Shown here: positions 56,986 to 64,000 of the stretch, piece after piece
Layout of the letters: every line of letters starts with the position of its first letter
How positions within the stretch are numbered: position 1 is the stretch's first letter
Assembly (NCBI RefSeq): GCF_006980715.1
Contig: NZ_SBHN01000016.1
Coordinates: 1 to 64,000 of the forward strand
From: Telmatospirillum sp. J64-1
GTDB lineage: Bacteria > Pseudomonadota > Alphaproteobacteria > Rhodospirillales > Magnetospirillaceae
Direction: 5' to 3'
Length of the DNA: 64,000 nt
Made by a program: the position numbers and the translations under genes
The notes under the pieces: model-generated
Seen by the model: only the letters and a program-made list of their open reading frames with translations
The model's database searches: none
Told to the model about the DNA's origin: nothing

Positions 56986-57405
56986 ATGTCCAGCCTGAAG
57001 CCAATCTTACTGGTTGAAGACGATCCCCGTGATGTGGAACTGACCCTCAACACCCTGGTGCAAAGCCGTCTGGCGAATGAAGTGGTGGTGGCCCGCGACG
57101 GCGCCGAGGCCGCCGCGATGCTTTTTCCCGAAACCGGGAAGGGGCTGCAGCCCGGGATGATCCTGCTGGACATCAAGCTGCCCAAGCTGGGCGGCCTGGA
57201 CCTGCTGGCCCGCATCCGCGAGACCCCGGCGACGCAGGCCCTGCCGGTGGTCATGCTGACCGCCTCCGGCGAGGAGGCCGACCTGGCGCGCAGCCATGCC
57301 CTGGGCATCAACGCCTATGTGGTGAAGCCGGTCAGCCTGCAAGCCTTCCAGGACGCCCTGTACGAATTGGGGACCTTCTGGGGCATCATGCCGCGCCGGA
57401 CATGA
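56986..57405 (+). CDS. Rcp1-like response regulator, divergent from the phytochrome operon
   Basis: ATG 56986 after GGAGGAGAGG gives 139 residues. It is a paralogue of the receiver at 48954-49403: both begin LKPILLVED, contain VARDGAEA and end YELG-FWG. Phospho-Asp is in ILLDIKLPKLGG, Lys in VVKPVSL. Divergent placement upstream of the CheB-CheR gene suggests shared control. Confidence 0.9.
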   Translation: MSSLKPILLVEDDPRDVELTLNTLVQSRLANEVVVARDGAEAAAMLFPETGKGLQPGMILLDIKLPKLGGLDLLARIRETPATQALPVVMLTASGEEADLARSHALGINAYVVKPVSLQAFQDALYELGTFWGIMPRRT

Positions 57406-57427
57406 TCCGGTTTCCCCGGATCATGTC
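57401..57427. terminator. Perfect hairpin between convergent genes
   Basis: ACATGATCCGG and CCGGATCATGT form an 11-bp stem with loop TTTCC, overlapping the response-regulator stop, 20 bases before the convergent PBP stop. No T-run follows on either side. Confidence 0.55.
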
Positions 57428-57446
57428 AGCCTGAGCGGATCTTCCC

Positions 57447-59486
57447 CTAGCGCCTGCCGAACAGGGTATTCACCAGCGAATCCCAGACGCTTTCCAGGGT
57501 TTCCACCGCCGCCGGCAGCGGATTGTGGATGACGGGCGCCGCCGGTGCGGGCGGCGGCGGCGGGCTGTAGGCCATGACGCCGGGCAACTGGCGGACCGGC
57601 TGGCCCTCATGGGCATGGTTCATGACCTTGGCCCAAAGCTGGGCAGGCAGGCCGCCGCCGGTGACGCGCTTCATGGGGGTGCCGTCGTCATTGCCGACCC
57701 ATACCCCGGCGACCAGATCGGCGGTATAGCCGACGAACCAGGCATCGCGGTAATCCTGGCTGGTGCCGGTCTTGCCCGCTGCCGGACGGTCGATCCGGGC
57801 ATTCCGGCCGGTGCCGTAATCGACGACGTCTGCCAGCATGGAATTCAGCGCGGCCAGCGGCCCCGCCGAGATCATCTGGCCCGGCCCGCCGCCGCTGCGC
57901 CGCCACAGGACTTGGCCCGAGCGGTCGCGGATCTCGCTGATGCCGTGCGGCCAGACGGCATAGCCGCCATTGGAGAAGGGCACATAGGCCCCGGTCAGTT
58001 CCAGCAGCGAGACCTCGCTGGTTCCCAGCGCGATGGAGGCGTCGTTGGCGATCGGCGAGGTGATGCCCAGGCGCTGCGCCGTCTGGATCACCCGCTTGGT
58101 GCCCACCCGGTCGATCAGGCGCACGGCCACGGCATTGCTCGATTGCGACATGGCGCGGCGCAGGCTGATCGGCCCCTCGTAGCGGCCGTTGAGGTTTTCC
58201 GGCCGCCAGTTGCCGATGCGGACCGGGGCATCCTCGATGAGGTCTTCGGGGCTGAGCCCGGCTTCCAGTGCGGCCAGATAGACGAAGGGCTTGAAGGCCG
58301 AGCCGGGCTGGCGGCGGCTTTGGGTGGCGCGGTTGAACTGGCTTTCGCCGTAATGGCGCCCGCCCGACAAAGCGCGGATGGCGCCGTCCTGCGACATCAC
58401 CACCACGGCCCCCTGGCTGGCCCCGGCCTTGCTGCCGGCATCGGCCAGCAGCGTGGACAATTCACGGTCCACCCGGCGCTGGAGGGCGATATCCAGCGTG
58501 GTCTGCACCACCAGGTCGCGATTCGGCGGCAGGCCGAAGCTTTCGATCTGCTCCATCAGCCAATCGGCGAAATAGCGTCCGGCGGGGGAGAACTGGCGGA
58601 CGCCGGTCGGGCCGACCTGCGCGGCATGGGCGGCCTCGGCCTGGGTGATGTAACCGGCGGCGACCATATTGGCGAGGACCTGCACCGTGCGCTGATGCGA
58701 CGCATTACGGTCCGCGCGCGGATTGTAGCGCGACGGCGCCTTCAGCAGCCCGGCGATCATCGCCGCCTGATAGAGATCCACCTCGCGCGCGGAATGGCCG
58801 AAATAGCGTTGCGCGGCCGCTTCCACCCCATAGGTGCCCGCCCCGAGATAGACCCGGTTCAGGTACAGGGTCAGGATCTGGTCCTTGGTGAAGCGGTATT
58901 CCAGCTTCAGGGCCATCAGCAATTCCTGGATCTTGCGCTTCATCGTGCGCTCGGGCGTCAGGAAAAGGTTCTTGGCCAATTGCTGGGTGATGGTGCTGCC
59001 GCCCTGGACGATGCGCCCGGCCTGATAATTGACATGGGCGGCACGGGCCAGGCCGATGAAGTCGAGGCCGAAATGCCTGTAGAAGCGCCGGTCCTCGGTC
59101 GCCAGCACCGCCTGGGGCAGGTGGCGCGGCAGGGTCGCCAGCGAGACCGCCTCGCCATACAGGTCGCCGAAGGCGGCGAAGGTTTCCCCCTGGACCGAGA
59201 CGAAGGAGATGCTGGGCCGCCGGGTGAAGGTGGTGGCGCTTTCGATCTCGGGCAGGTCATAGGCGTAATACAGCAGCACCCCGGCCAGGCCGACGGCCCC
59301 CCAGATGCCGAGCGTCACGGACCATTTGAGCAGAAAGAGAAACAGACGCCTTCCCTTGGACTTCTTGCCCGAAGGAGGTTTCCTGCCGCCGCCGCTGCGT
59401 TTCCTGCGAGACTCGCCGTTCTTGGCAGAAGAGGGCTTTTCGCCTTTGTCTGCGCGGAGGGGGGAAGTGCCGGATGGAGAGGTCAT
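57447..59486 (-). CDS. Class A penicillin-binding protein (PBP1A-type)
   Basis: The 679-residue inner-membrane peptidoglycan synthase has a basic N-tail, one membrane helix (about 45-75), a glycosyltransferase domain (ATEDRRFYRHFGLDFIG, GGSTITQQLAKNLFL) and a transpeptidase with SAFK, SSN and KTGTSQ motifs. A Pro-rich tail follows. I choose ATG 59484-59486; neither it nor the upstream Met at 59549 has a good ribosome site, so the start is uncertain. Confidence 0.93.
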   Translation of the reverse strand: MTSPSGTSPLRADKGEKPSSAKNGESRRKRSGGGRKPPSGKKSKGRRLFLFLLKWSVTLGIWGAVGLAGVLLYYAYDLPEIESATTFTRRPSISFVSVQGETFAAFGDLYGEAVSLATLPRHLPQAVLATEDRRFYRHFGLDFIGLARAAHVNYQAGRIVQGGSTITQQLAKNLFLTPERTMKRKIQELLMALKLEYRFTKDQILTLYLNRVYLGAGTYGVEAAAQRYFGHSAREVDLYQAAMIAGLLKAPSRYNPRADRNASHQRTVQVLANMVAAGYITQAEAAHAAQVGPTGVRQFSPAGRYFADWLMEQIESFGLPPNRDLVVQTTLDIALQRRVDRELSTLLADAGSKAGASQGAVVVMSQDGAIRALSGGRHYGESQFNRATQSRRQPGSAFKPFVYLAALEAGLSPEDLIEDAPVRIGNWRPENLNGRYEGPISLRRAMSQSSNAVAVRLIDRVGTKRVIQTAQRLGITSPIANDASIALGTSEVSLLELTGAYVPFSNGGYAVWPHGISEIRDRSGQVLWRRSGGGPGQMISAGPLAALNSMLADVVDYGTGRNARIDRPAAGKTGTSQDYRDAWFVGYTADLVAGVWVGNDDGTPMKRVTGGGLPAQLWAKVMNHAHEGQPVRQLPGVMAYSPPPPPAPAAPVIHNPLPAAVETLESVWDSLVNTLFGRR

Positions 59487-59624
59487 GGCCGGAGGAATAG
59501 CATAAAAGGTGTCACTTCTCAAAACTGGCACATTGCGCCCGCTGCCCATATACTCGACTATTGATAAAGGTTCTTGTGGCGATTTTCGGGCGGGAAGTCG
59601 TCTTCACAGGGGGAAGGTTTACCT

Positions 59625-59822
59625 ATGGAAGATCTCACCGTGACGGTGCCCGCGGAACTGCGAGAACGCCTGGAACGGCTGGCAACGGAAACCGGCCGTG
59701 ATGTGCAGGATTGCCTGACCGAAGCGGTCGGTGATTGGGTTTCGGCATGGGAACGCCATCTGGCCGACCTGACCGCGGCGGAGGAAGTCCGCCCGCTGCT
59801 GCGGGTGGCGAGCAAAGGCTAA
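59625..59822 (+). CDS. Small ribbon-helix-helix protein
   Basis: ATG 59625 after GGGGGAAGG gives 65 residues. The pattern LTVTVPAELRERLERLATETGRD matches a CopG/Arc-type ribbon-helix-helix DNA-binding domain. No toxin gene is adjacent, so it may be an orphan antitoxin-like regulator. It is monocistronic, followed by a strong hairpin. Confidence 0.7.
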   Translation: MEDLTVTVPAELRERLERLATETGRDVQDCLTEAVGDWVSAWERHLADLTAAEEVRPLLRVASKG

Positions 59823-59835
59823 GGCGTGATGCCCT

Positions 59836-59870
59836 TGGAGCGTGACGCGGTAAATCCGCATCACGCTCCA
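59836..59870 (+). terminator. Terminator of the ribbon-helix-helix gene
   Basis: TGGAGCGTGA pairs with TCACGCTCCA, with an inner GCGG/CCGC, followed by the AT-rich stretch AATTTATATATTT. The stem starts 13 bases after the stop. Confidence 0.75.
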
Positions 59871-59910
59871 AATTTATATATTTGCCCTCTGCCTTAGCGC
59901 GCCCCCGCGT

Positions 59911-59950
59911 GCTGAGCCGCGGCCATGCTTCGAGACGGCCCCGGCTCAGC
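59911..59950. repeat. REP-like palindromic element, copy 2, at the end of dnaA
   Basis: GCTGAGCCG (59911-59919) pairs with CGGCTCAGC (59942-59950) and overlaps the dnaA stop codon. The loop contains CCATGCTTCGAGACG, the exact reverse complement of 172-186. It could help end dnaA transcription. Confidence 0.6.
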
Positions 59951-61370
59951 CTTCCAGCATGCGCCGGAGCAGTTCGACATCTTCCGCGAAGGAAATGTCG
60001 GTCTGGCAGAGTTCCTCGACCTTCTTCACCGCATGCATGACGGTGGTATGGTCGCGGCCGCCGAATTTGCGGCCGATCTCGGGCAGCGAGCGCGAGGTCA
60101 ATTGCTTCGACAGATACATCGCCACCTGACGGGGCCGGGCCACCTGACGCGAGCGCCGGGCGGAATGCATGTCCGAGATGCGGATGTTGAAATGCTCGGC
60201 CACCCGTTTCTGGATTTCCTCGACCGTGATGCGGCGGTCGTTGGCGCGCAGCAGGTCGTGCAGCACCTCCTGGGTGCTTTCCAGGGTGATGTCGCGTCCG
60301 ACGAGCTGGGCATGGGCGATGACGCGGTTCAGCGCGCCTTCCAGTTCGCGGACGTTCGAGGTGATCTTGTGCGCCAGGAATTCCTGCACCTTGGTCGGCA
60401 CGCTCACGCCCATCTGCTCGCATTTGGCATCAAGGATGCCGAGGCGCAGTTCGTAGGAGGTGGCGTGGATATCGGCGACCAGGCCGCAGCCCAGGCGCGA
60501 TTTCAGCCGGTCTTCCATGCCTTCCAGGTCCGACGGCGACTTGTCGGCGGAGATGACGATCTGGCGCCCCTGGTCGACCAGCGAATTGAAGGTGTGGAAG
60601 AATTCCTCCTGGGTGGAATCCTTGCCGCCGATGAACTGCACGTCGTCGATCATCAGCACATCGACCGAGCGGAACTGCTCCTTGAAGGCCATGGTGTCCT
60701 GATAGCGCAGGGCCCGCACGAAGCGGTACATGAACTTCTCGGCCGAGAGATAGATCACCGTGCGCGCCGGATTGCGGGCGCGGATGTGGTGGGCGATGGC
60801 ATGCATCAGATGAGTCTTGCCGAGACCGACGCCGCCATAGAGGAACAGCGGATTGAAGGACACCACTTCGGCCTCGGCCACGCGGCGGGCGGCGGCATAG
60901 GCGAATTCGTTGGGCTTGCCGACGACGAAATTGTCGAAGGTGTAGCGCGGGTCCAGCGGCGCCGAGATCTCGTCATTGCCCGAGACGGCGCTGCCGACGG
61001 CGGCAGCCGTGGCCGTTTCGGCGCGCGGCGGCTGGATGGCCGGGGCGGCGGAGGCCGCGGCGACTTCGGCCACCGGCTGGGCGACGGCGGCGGCAGCAAC
61101 CGGGCGGACCGGCTGGACCACGAAGTCGATGCTGCGGATATCGGGATTCTCGGCACCCCACAGGATGCGGATGCGCTCGCCGTAATGGGCCGCGACCCAG
61201 TCGCGCATGAAATTGGTCGGCACCGCCAGGCGCAGGATGCCGTCGCGCAGGTCCGCCAGGCTCAGCGGTTGCAGCCAGGACTTGAAGGCGGAATCGCCGT
61301 ATTCCTCGCGCAATCGGCCGCGCACTCGGTCCCATTGGGCATTGAGCATCTGGTCAGTCCCGTACGACAT
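59946..61370 (-). CDS. dnaA: Chromosomal replication initiator DnaA
   Basis: ATG 61368-61370 gives 474 residues. An N-terminal domain I and a variable Ala/Pro linker are followed by the AAA+ domain (FVVGKPNEFAYAAARRVAE, LFLYGGVGLGKTHLMHAI Walker A, VDVLMIDDVQFIGGK Walker B) and the DNA-binding domain IV with RDHTTVMHAVKKVEEL. It lies downstream of rpsT, the usual Rhodospirillales order. Confidence 0.97.
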   Translation of the reverse strand: MSYGTDQMLNAQWDRVRGRLREEYGDSAFKSWLQPLSLADLRDGILRLAVPTNFMRDWVAAHYGERIRILWGAENPDIRSIDFVVQPVRPVAAAAVAQPVAEVAAASAAPAIQPPRAETATAAAVGSAVSGNDEISAPLDPRYTFDNFVVGKPNEFAYAAARRVAEAEVVSFNPLFLYGGVGLGKTHLMHAIAHHIRARNPARTVIYLSAEKFMYRFVRALRYQDTMAFKEQFRSVDVLMIDDVQFIGGKDSTQEEFFHTFNSLVDQGRQIVISADKSPSDLEGMEDRLKSRLGCGLVADIHATSYELRLGILDAKCEQMGVSVPTKVQEFLAHKITSNVRELEGALNRVIAHAQLVGRDITLESTQEVLHDLLRANDRRITVEEIQKRVAEHFNIRISDMHSARRSRQVARPRQVAMYLSKQLTSRSLPEIGRKFGGRDHTTVMHAVKKVEELCQTDISFAEDVELLRRMLEG

Positions 61371-61717
61371 CACTTTTCCCGGCACGCCGGCTTCCGCCGT
61401 GCATGGCCCCTGACAAGCCACCAAGGCCGAACCCCAAGCCTTTTCCCTTTTCCGGATACCCGGTCATGACAAAGGGCACCGCGATACCTGCTGTAGAGGA
61501 GAAGGGCAGGCAATGCGGTCTTTGGTTCGATTGTTCTTGGTGCTTTTGACGAACCTGCCGCGGGCAGGACCAAAAAGATAGCTGGGCAGGACGCCCAAGG
61601 CAATAAGACCTTGTTCCAAAAGCCCGAGAATCCGCCATTCCTGGCTTTCGGGCATGCGAAAACCGCACCCGCTTTCGACGGATGCGGTTTCGGCAGTCGG
61701 ACGCGCGAAGGAAAGCC
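61371..61717. other. rpsT-dnaA intergenic region
   Basis: The 347 bases hold the rpsT terminator and presumably the dnaA promoter. I scanned for TTATCCACA-like DnaA boxes and an AT-rich unwinding element and found none, so I do not call an origin here. Confidence 0.55.
61659..61690 (-). terminator. Terminator of rpsT
   Basis: AACCGCACCC pairs with GGATGCGGTT (one mismatch) and, read on the minus strand, is followed by TTTTCGC. It lies about 28 bases after the rpsT stop. Confidence 0.7.
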
Positions 61718-61978
61718 TTAGAGGGCCTTCACGCGGGCGGTCAGACGCGACACCTTGCGAGCAGCGGTGTTGCGGTGCAGGACACCGGCGTTCACGCCAC
61801 GGGCCAATTCCGGCTCGGCGGCGCGCAGGGCAGCCGTGGCCTGCTCCTTGTCGCCGGCGGCAAGAGCGAGTTCCACCTTCTTGACGAAGGTGCGGATACG
61901 GCTCACGCGGGCACGGTTGACTTCGGTGCGGCGCTCGGTCTGGCGGATGCGCTTCTGAGCCGACTTGTGATGGGCCAT
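61718..61978 (-). CDS. rpsT: 30S ribosomal protein S20
   Basis: The 86-residue basic protein is a complete S20 ([43 protein letters not shown]). It has its own terminator before dnaA. Confidence 0.98.
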   Translation of the reverse strand: MAHHKSAQKRIRQTERRTEVNRARVSRIRTFVKKVELALAAGDKEQATAALRAAEPELARGVNAGVLHRNTAARKVSRLTARVKAL

Positions 61979-62164
61979 GGTTGTCGAACCTATTTTCAGA
62001 ACAATGCGAAATCGGAAGGCGCGTTTATAGGTCGCGCCGGGGGCTTACGTCAACACAGGAATCGCAATGGGCGAAGACTCGCCGATGACTCGATCCAGAG
62101 TCCCCGGAGACTCCAACAGCAGGTTGGGGATAGCGTTGAACCATCCCCAATACTTGGTAGCGAT

Positions 62165-62941
62165 TCACCGATTCTTGAAATTGGGCTGGCGCTTCTCGAT
62201 GAAGGCGGCCATGCCTTCCTTCTGGTCCTCGGTGGCGAAGGTGGAATGGAAGACGCGCCGTTCGTACATCACGCCCTCGCGCAGGGTGGTCTCGTAGGCG
62301 CGGTTGATGCAGTCCTTGGCCATCATCACGCTGGGACGCGACAGGCCGGCGATGCGGTCGGCCACCTTCAGGGCCTCGTCCAGCAGATCGGCGGCGGGGA
62401 CGACGCGACTGACCAAGCCGGAGCGTTCGGCCTCGGCGGCGTCCATCATGCGGCCCGTGAGGACCATTTCCATCGCCTTGGACTTGCCGACATAGCGGGT
62501 CAGGCGCTGGGTGCCGCCGGCGCCGGGGATGATGCCCAGCGTGATTTCCGGCTGGCCGAACTTGGCGGTGTCGGCGGCCAGGATGAAGTCGCACATCATC
62601 GCCAGTTCGCAGCCGCCGCCCAGGGCATAGCCGGACACGGCGGCGATGACGGGCTTGCGGCAGGTCGTCACATGCTCCCAGCCCTTGGTGATGAAGTCCT
62701 CGAGATAGGCGTCCATGTAGGACTTGGGCTGCATTTCCTTGATGTCGGCGCCGGCGGCGAAGGCCTTCTCGCTGCCCGTCAGGACGATGGCGCCGACCTC
62801 GTCATCCGCCTCGAAGGCATCGAGCGCCCGGCCCAACTCCTCGATCAGATCCGCGCAGAGCGCGTTCAGGGCCTTGGGACGATTGAGAGTGATCAGGCCG
62901 ACCCGGCCGCGCGTTTCGACAAGGATGTTCTCGTAAGCCAT
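62165..62941 (-). CDS. Enoyl-CoA hydratase
   Basis: This 258-residue crotonase hydrates trans-2-enoyl-CoA in fatty-acid oxidation. The oxyanion-hole segment [10 protein letters not shown] and both catalytic Glu residues ([11 protein letters not shown] and [14 protein letters not shown]) are present, so full short-chain hydratase activity is expected. An ech gene between mutM and rpsT is conserved in alphaproteobacteria. Confidence 0.94.
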   Translation of the reverse strand: MAYENILVETRGRVGLITLNRPKALNALCADLIEELGRALDAFEADDEVGAIVLTGSEKAFAAGADIKEMQPKSYMDAYLEDFITKGWEHVTTCRKPVIAAVSGYALGGGCELAMMCDFILAADTAKFGQPEITLGIIPGAGGTQRLTRYVGKSKAMEMVLTGRMMDAAEAERSGLVSRVVPAADLLDEALKVADRIAGLSRPSVMMAKDCINRAYETTLREGVMYERRVFHSTFATEDQKEGMAAFIEKRQPNFKNR

Positions 62942-63000
62942 CGACTCGAAGCTCCTGTTCTTGTGGAACGGTCATTTGCCGTCGAACATGATGGCGCCGC

Positions 63001-63366
63001 TCATTGCGGCGACAGGGTAAAGCGAACCGTGACCGGCCCCTGGCCGGTGACGTCCAGGCGCAGCATCTCGCCTTCGCGGCGGAAGGACAGGCCCGTGATT
63101 TGCTGCCAGCCCAGTTCGGGCAAGGCCGCCGTATAGAAGGAAGCGACATCGGTGGCGGACACGTCGCCATGGGCATAGGCCTCGACGATTCGTCCCGTGG
63201 CGGTGTCGAAAGACAAACCCGCCTCCGTCTGCTCGGCCAAGCCGGGCATCAGTGGAATATCCTCGACCGCCTCCAGGAAAGCCGCAGCCTGCCCGCTGCC
63301 CGGCAGCAGGGCGAAAAGGACAGCGGCCACCGCAAGGGAGGCTCGGAGAGCACGAAACAGCGCCAT
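63001..63366 (-). CDS. Small secreted protein of unknown function
   Basis: ATG 63364-63366 gives 121 residues with a clear signal peptide (ALFRALRASLAVAAVLFALL, cleavage near GQA-AA). The mature part (DIPLMPGLAE, VASFYTAALPELGWQ) has the LGW feature of small alpha/beta periplasmic proteins. It lies between mutM and ech, 17 bases downstream of mutM. No known function recognised. Confidence 0.75.
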   Translation of the reverse strand: MALFRALRASLAVAAVLFALLPGSGQAAAFLEAVEDIPLMPGLAEQTEAGLSFDTATGRIVEAYAHGDVSATDVASFYTAALPELGWQQITGLSFRREGEMLRLDVTGQGPVTVRFTLSPQ

Positions 63367-63383
63367 GACGATGCCTAATATCA

Positions 63384-64000
63384 TTAGCGTTGGCGTTTCG
63401 TACAATAGAAAGTGCTTCTACCGGCCTGTACCATTCGCTTTATACCCCCAGTGCGGGCAAGGTCGCAGTCGCATCCGGGGCAAGGCTCGCCCTCGCGGCC
63501 GTAGACGGCGAAATTATGCTGGAAATAGCCCAATTCGCCGGAAGGCTGGCGATGGTCGCGCAGGGACGACCCGCCTGCGGCGATGGCTTCCTCCAGCACC
63601 GCCTTGATCGCCGGGACCAGCTTCTCGGCCCGCTTTCCCGCCACCGTGGCGGCGCTGCGCTTGGGCGAGATTCCGGCCCGGAACAGGGCTTCCGAGACAT
63701 AGATATTGCCCAGACCGGCAACAAGTTTCTGGTCGAGCAGGGCCATCTTGATCGGCGTTTCCTTGCCCGAAAGAGCCTTCGACAGAGTATCGGGCGTGAA
63801 ATCCTCGCCCAGGGGTTCCGGCCCCAGCCCGGCCAGCAGGGGGTGGGCGGCCAGGGCCTCTTCCTCGCATAGCGTCATCAGGCCGAAGCGGCGGGGATCG
63901 CAATAGGTGATCACCACCCCTTCCTCGGTGCGGAATTCCACATGGTCGTGGCAGCCCGGCGGTTCGTTGCGCAGGCTGGGCGAGATGATCATGCGCCCGC
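63384..64000 (-). CDS. mutM: Formamidopyrimidine-DNA glycosylase, 3' part
   Basis: About 205 C-terminal residues are in the window; the N-terminal catalytic Pro lies beyond the right edge. The helix-two-turn-helix signature [21 protein letters not shown] and the finger region are clear. The enzyme excises 8-oxoguanine and Fapy lesions. The zinc finger ends FYCTKRQR, where the family has FYCxxCQ: the fourth zinc Cys is Arg (CGC). A four-residue insertion in the finger is also seen relative to typical alphaproteobacterial Fpg. Whether zinc is retained, perhaps through the extra Cys in CPGCDC, is unclear. Confidence 0.94.
   Translation of the reverse strand, partial: GRMIISPSLRNEPPGCHDHVEFRTEEGVVITYCDPRRFGLMTLCEEEALAAHPLLAGLGPEPLGEDFTPDTLSKALSGKETPIKMALLDQKLVAGLGNIYVSEALFRAGISPKRSAATVAGKRAEKLVPAIKAVLEEAIAAGGSSLRDHRQPSGELGYFQHNFAVYGREGEPCPGCDCDLARTGGIKRMVQAGRSTFYCTKRQR

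Noticed and set aside
61371-61717. Replication origin next to dnaA
   Set aside because: No TTATCCACA-like boxes and no AT-rich unwinding region are visible. In alphaproteobacteria the origin is often away from dnaA.

Overview
The window is GC-rich chromosomal DNA of an alphaproteobacterium, most likely a Rhodospirillales member of the Magnetospirillum/Phaeospirillum type. This rests on gene order and protein flavour: the block fur-olsB-olsA-miaB-phoH-ybeY-corC-lnt-XRE-metK-trmB followed by rimP-nusA-ylxR-infB-rbfA-truB-rpsO-pnp, the mutM-ech-rpsT-dnaA block, Irr and MucR regulators, a DivL-like kinase near ahcY, and many soluble or membrane chemoreceptors. No 16S gene is present, so genus is inference. 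Nearly all genes are on the minus strand. The plus-strand exceptions are one chemoreceptor, a tusA-like gene, a VanX-like dipeptidase, leuA with its leader peptide, a response regulator and a small ribbon-helix-helix gene.

Layout. 1-7.1 kb: a clipped ORF start, a REP-like repeat, a DivL-like histidine kinase whose phospho-acceptor His is Cys, a yefM-yoeB toxin-antitoxin pair with its TGTACA operator, ahcY, and a two-gene chemoreceptor unit (NIT-domain protein plus HAMP-MCP). 7.2-11.9 kb: an inverted intergenic repeat and the lactate-oxidation operon lutA-lutB-(membrane protein)-lutC-smr-xre. 12.2-17.4 kb: a cytosolic MCP, another copy of the repeat, irr, a glycine-rich stress-type membrane protein, a nitronate monooxygenase-like flavoprotein with a Cys cluster, and a glycerophosphodiesterase. 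17.4-29.2 kb: the translation/transcription operon rimP to pnp, preceded by a promoter and an attenuator-like leader, then trmB and metK. 29.4-38.3 kb: an XRE regulator with operator-like palindromes inside its own promoter, lnt, corC, ybeY, phoH, miaB, an ornithine-lipid pair (olsB, olsA), fur and mucR. 38.4-44.9 kb: tusA-like, rimI, tsaB, a D-Ala-D-Ala dipeptidase, and the operon coaBC-dut-rrf2-cysK-moeB-dsrE. 45.0-46.9 kb: a leucine-rich leader peptide and leuA.

46.9-57.4 kb is the most distinctive part: seven contiguous, overlapping or abutting minus-strand genes encode a CheB-CheR-PAS fusion without a kinase domain, a PAS histidine kinase, a single-domain receiver, heme oxygenase, a bacteriophytochrome kinase, an Rcp1-like response regulator and a REC-PAS-kinase-REC hybrid. 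A paralogous Rcp1-like regulator is transcribed divergently. This reads as one red/far-red light signalling system in which biliverdin synthesis, light sensing, chemotaxis-type adaptation enzymes and several receiver domains are co-expressed. 57.4-64 kb: a class A penicillin-binding protein, a ribbon-helix-helix protein, dnaA, rpsT, an enoyl-CoA hydratase, a small secreted protein and the 3' part of mutM, whose last zinc-finger Cys is Arg.

Start codons were moved inward from the longest ORF where a Shine-Dalgarno, an overlap with the upstream stop, or a promoter argued for it. Family names come from motif recognition by eye; no database search was run.
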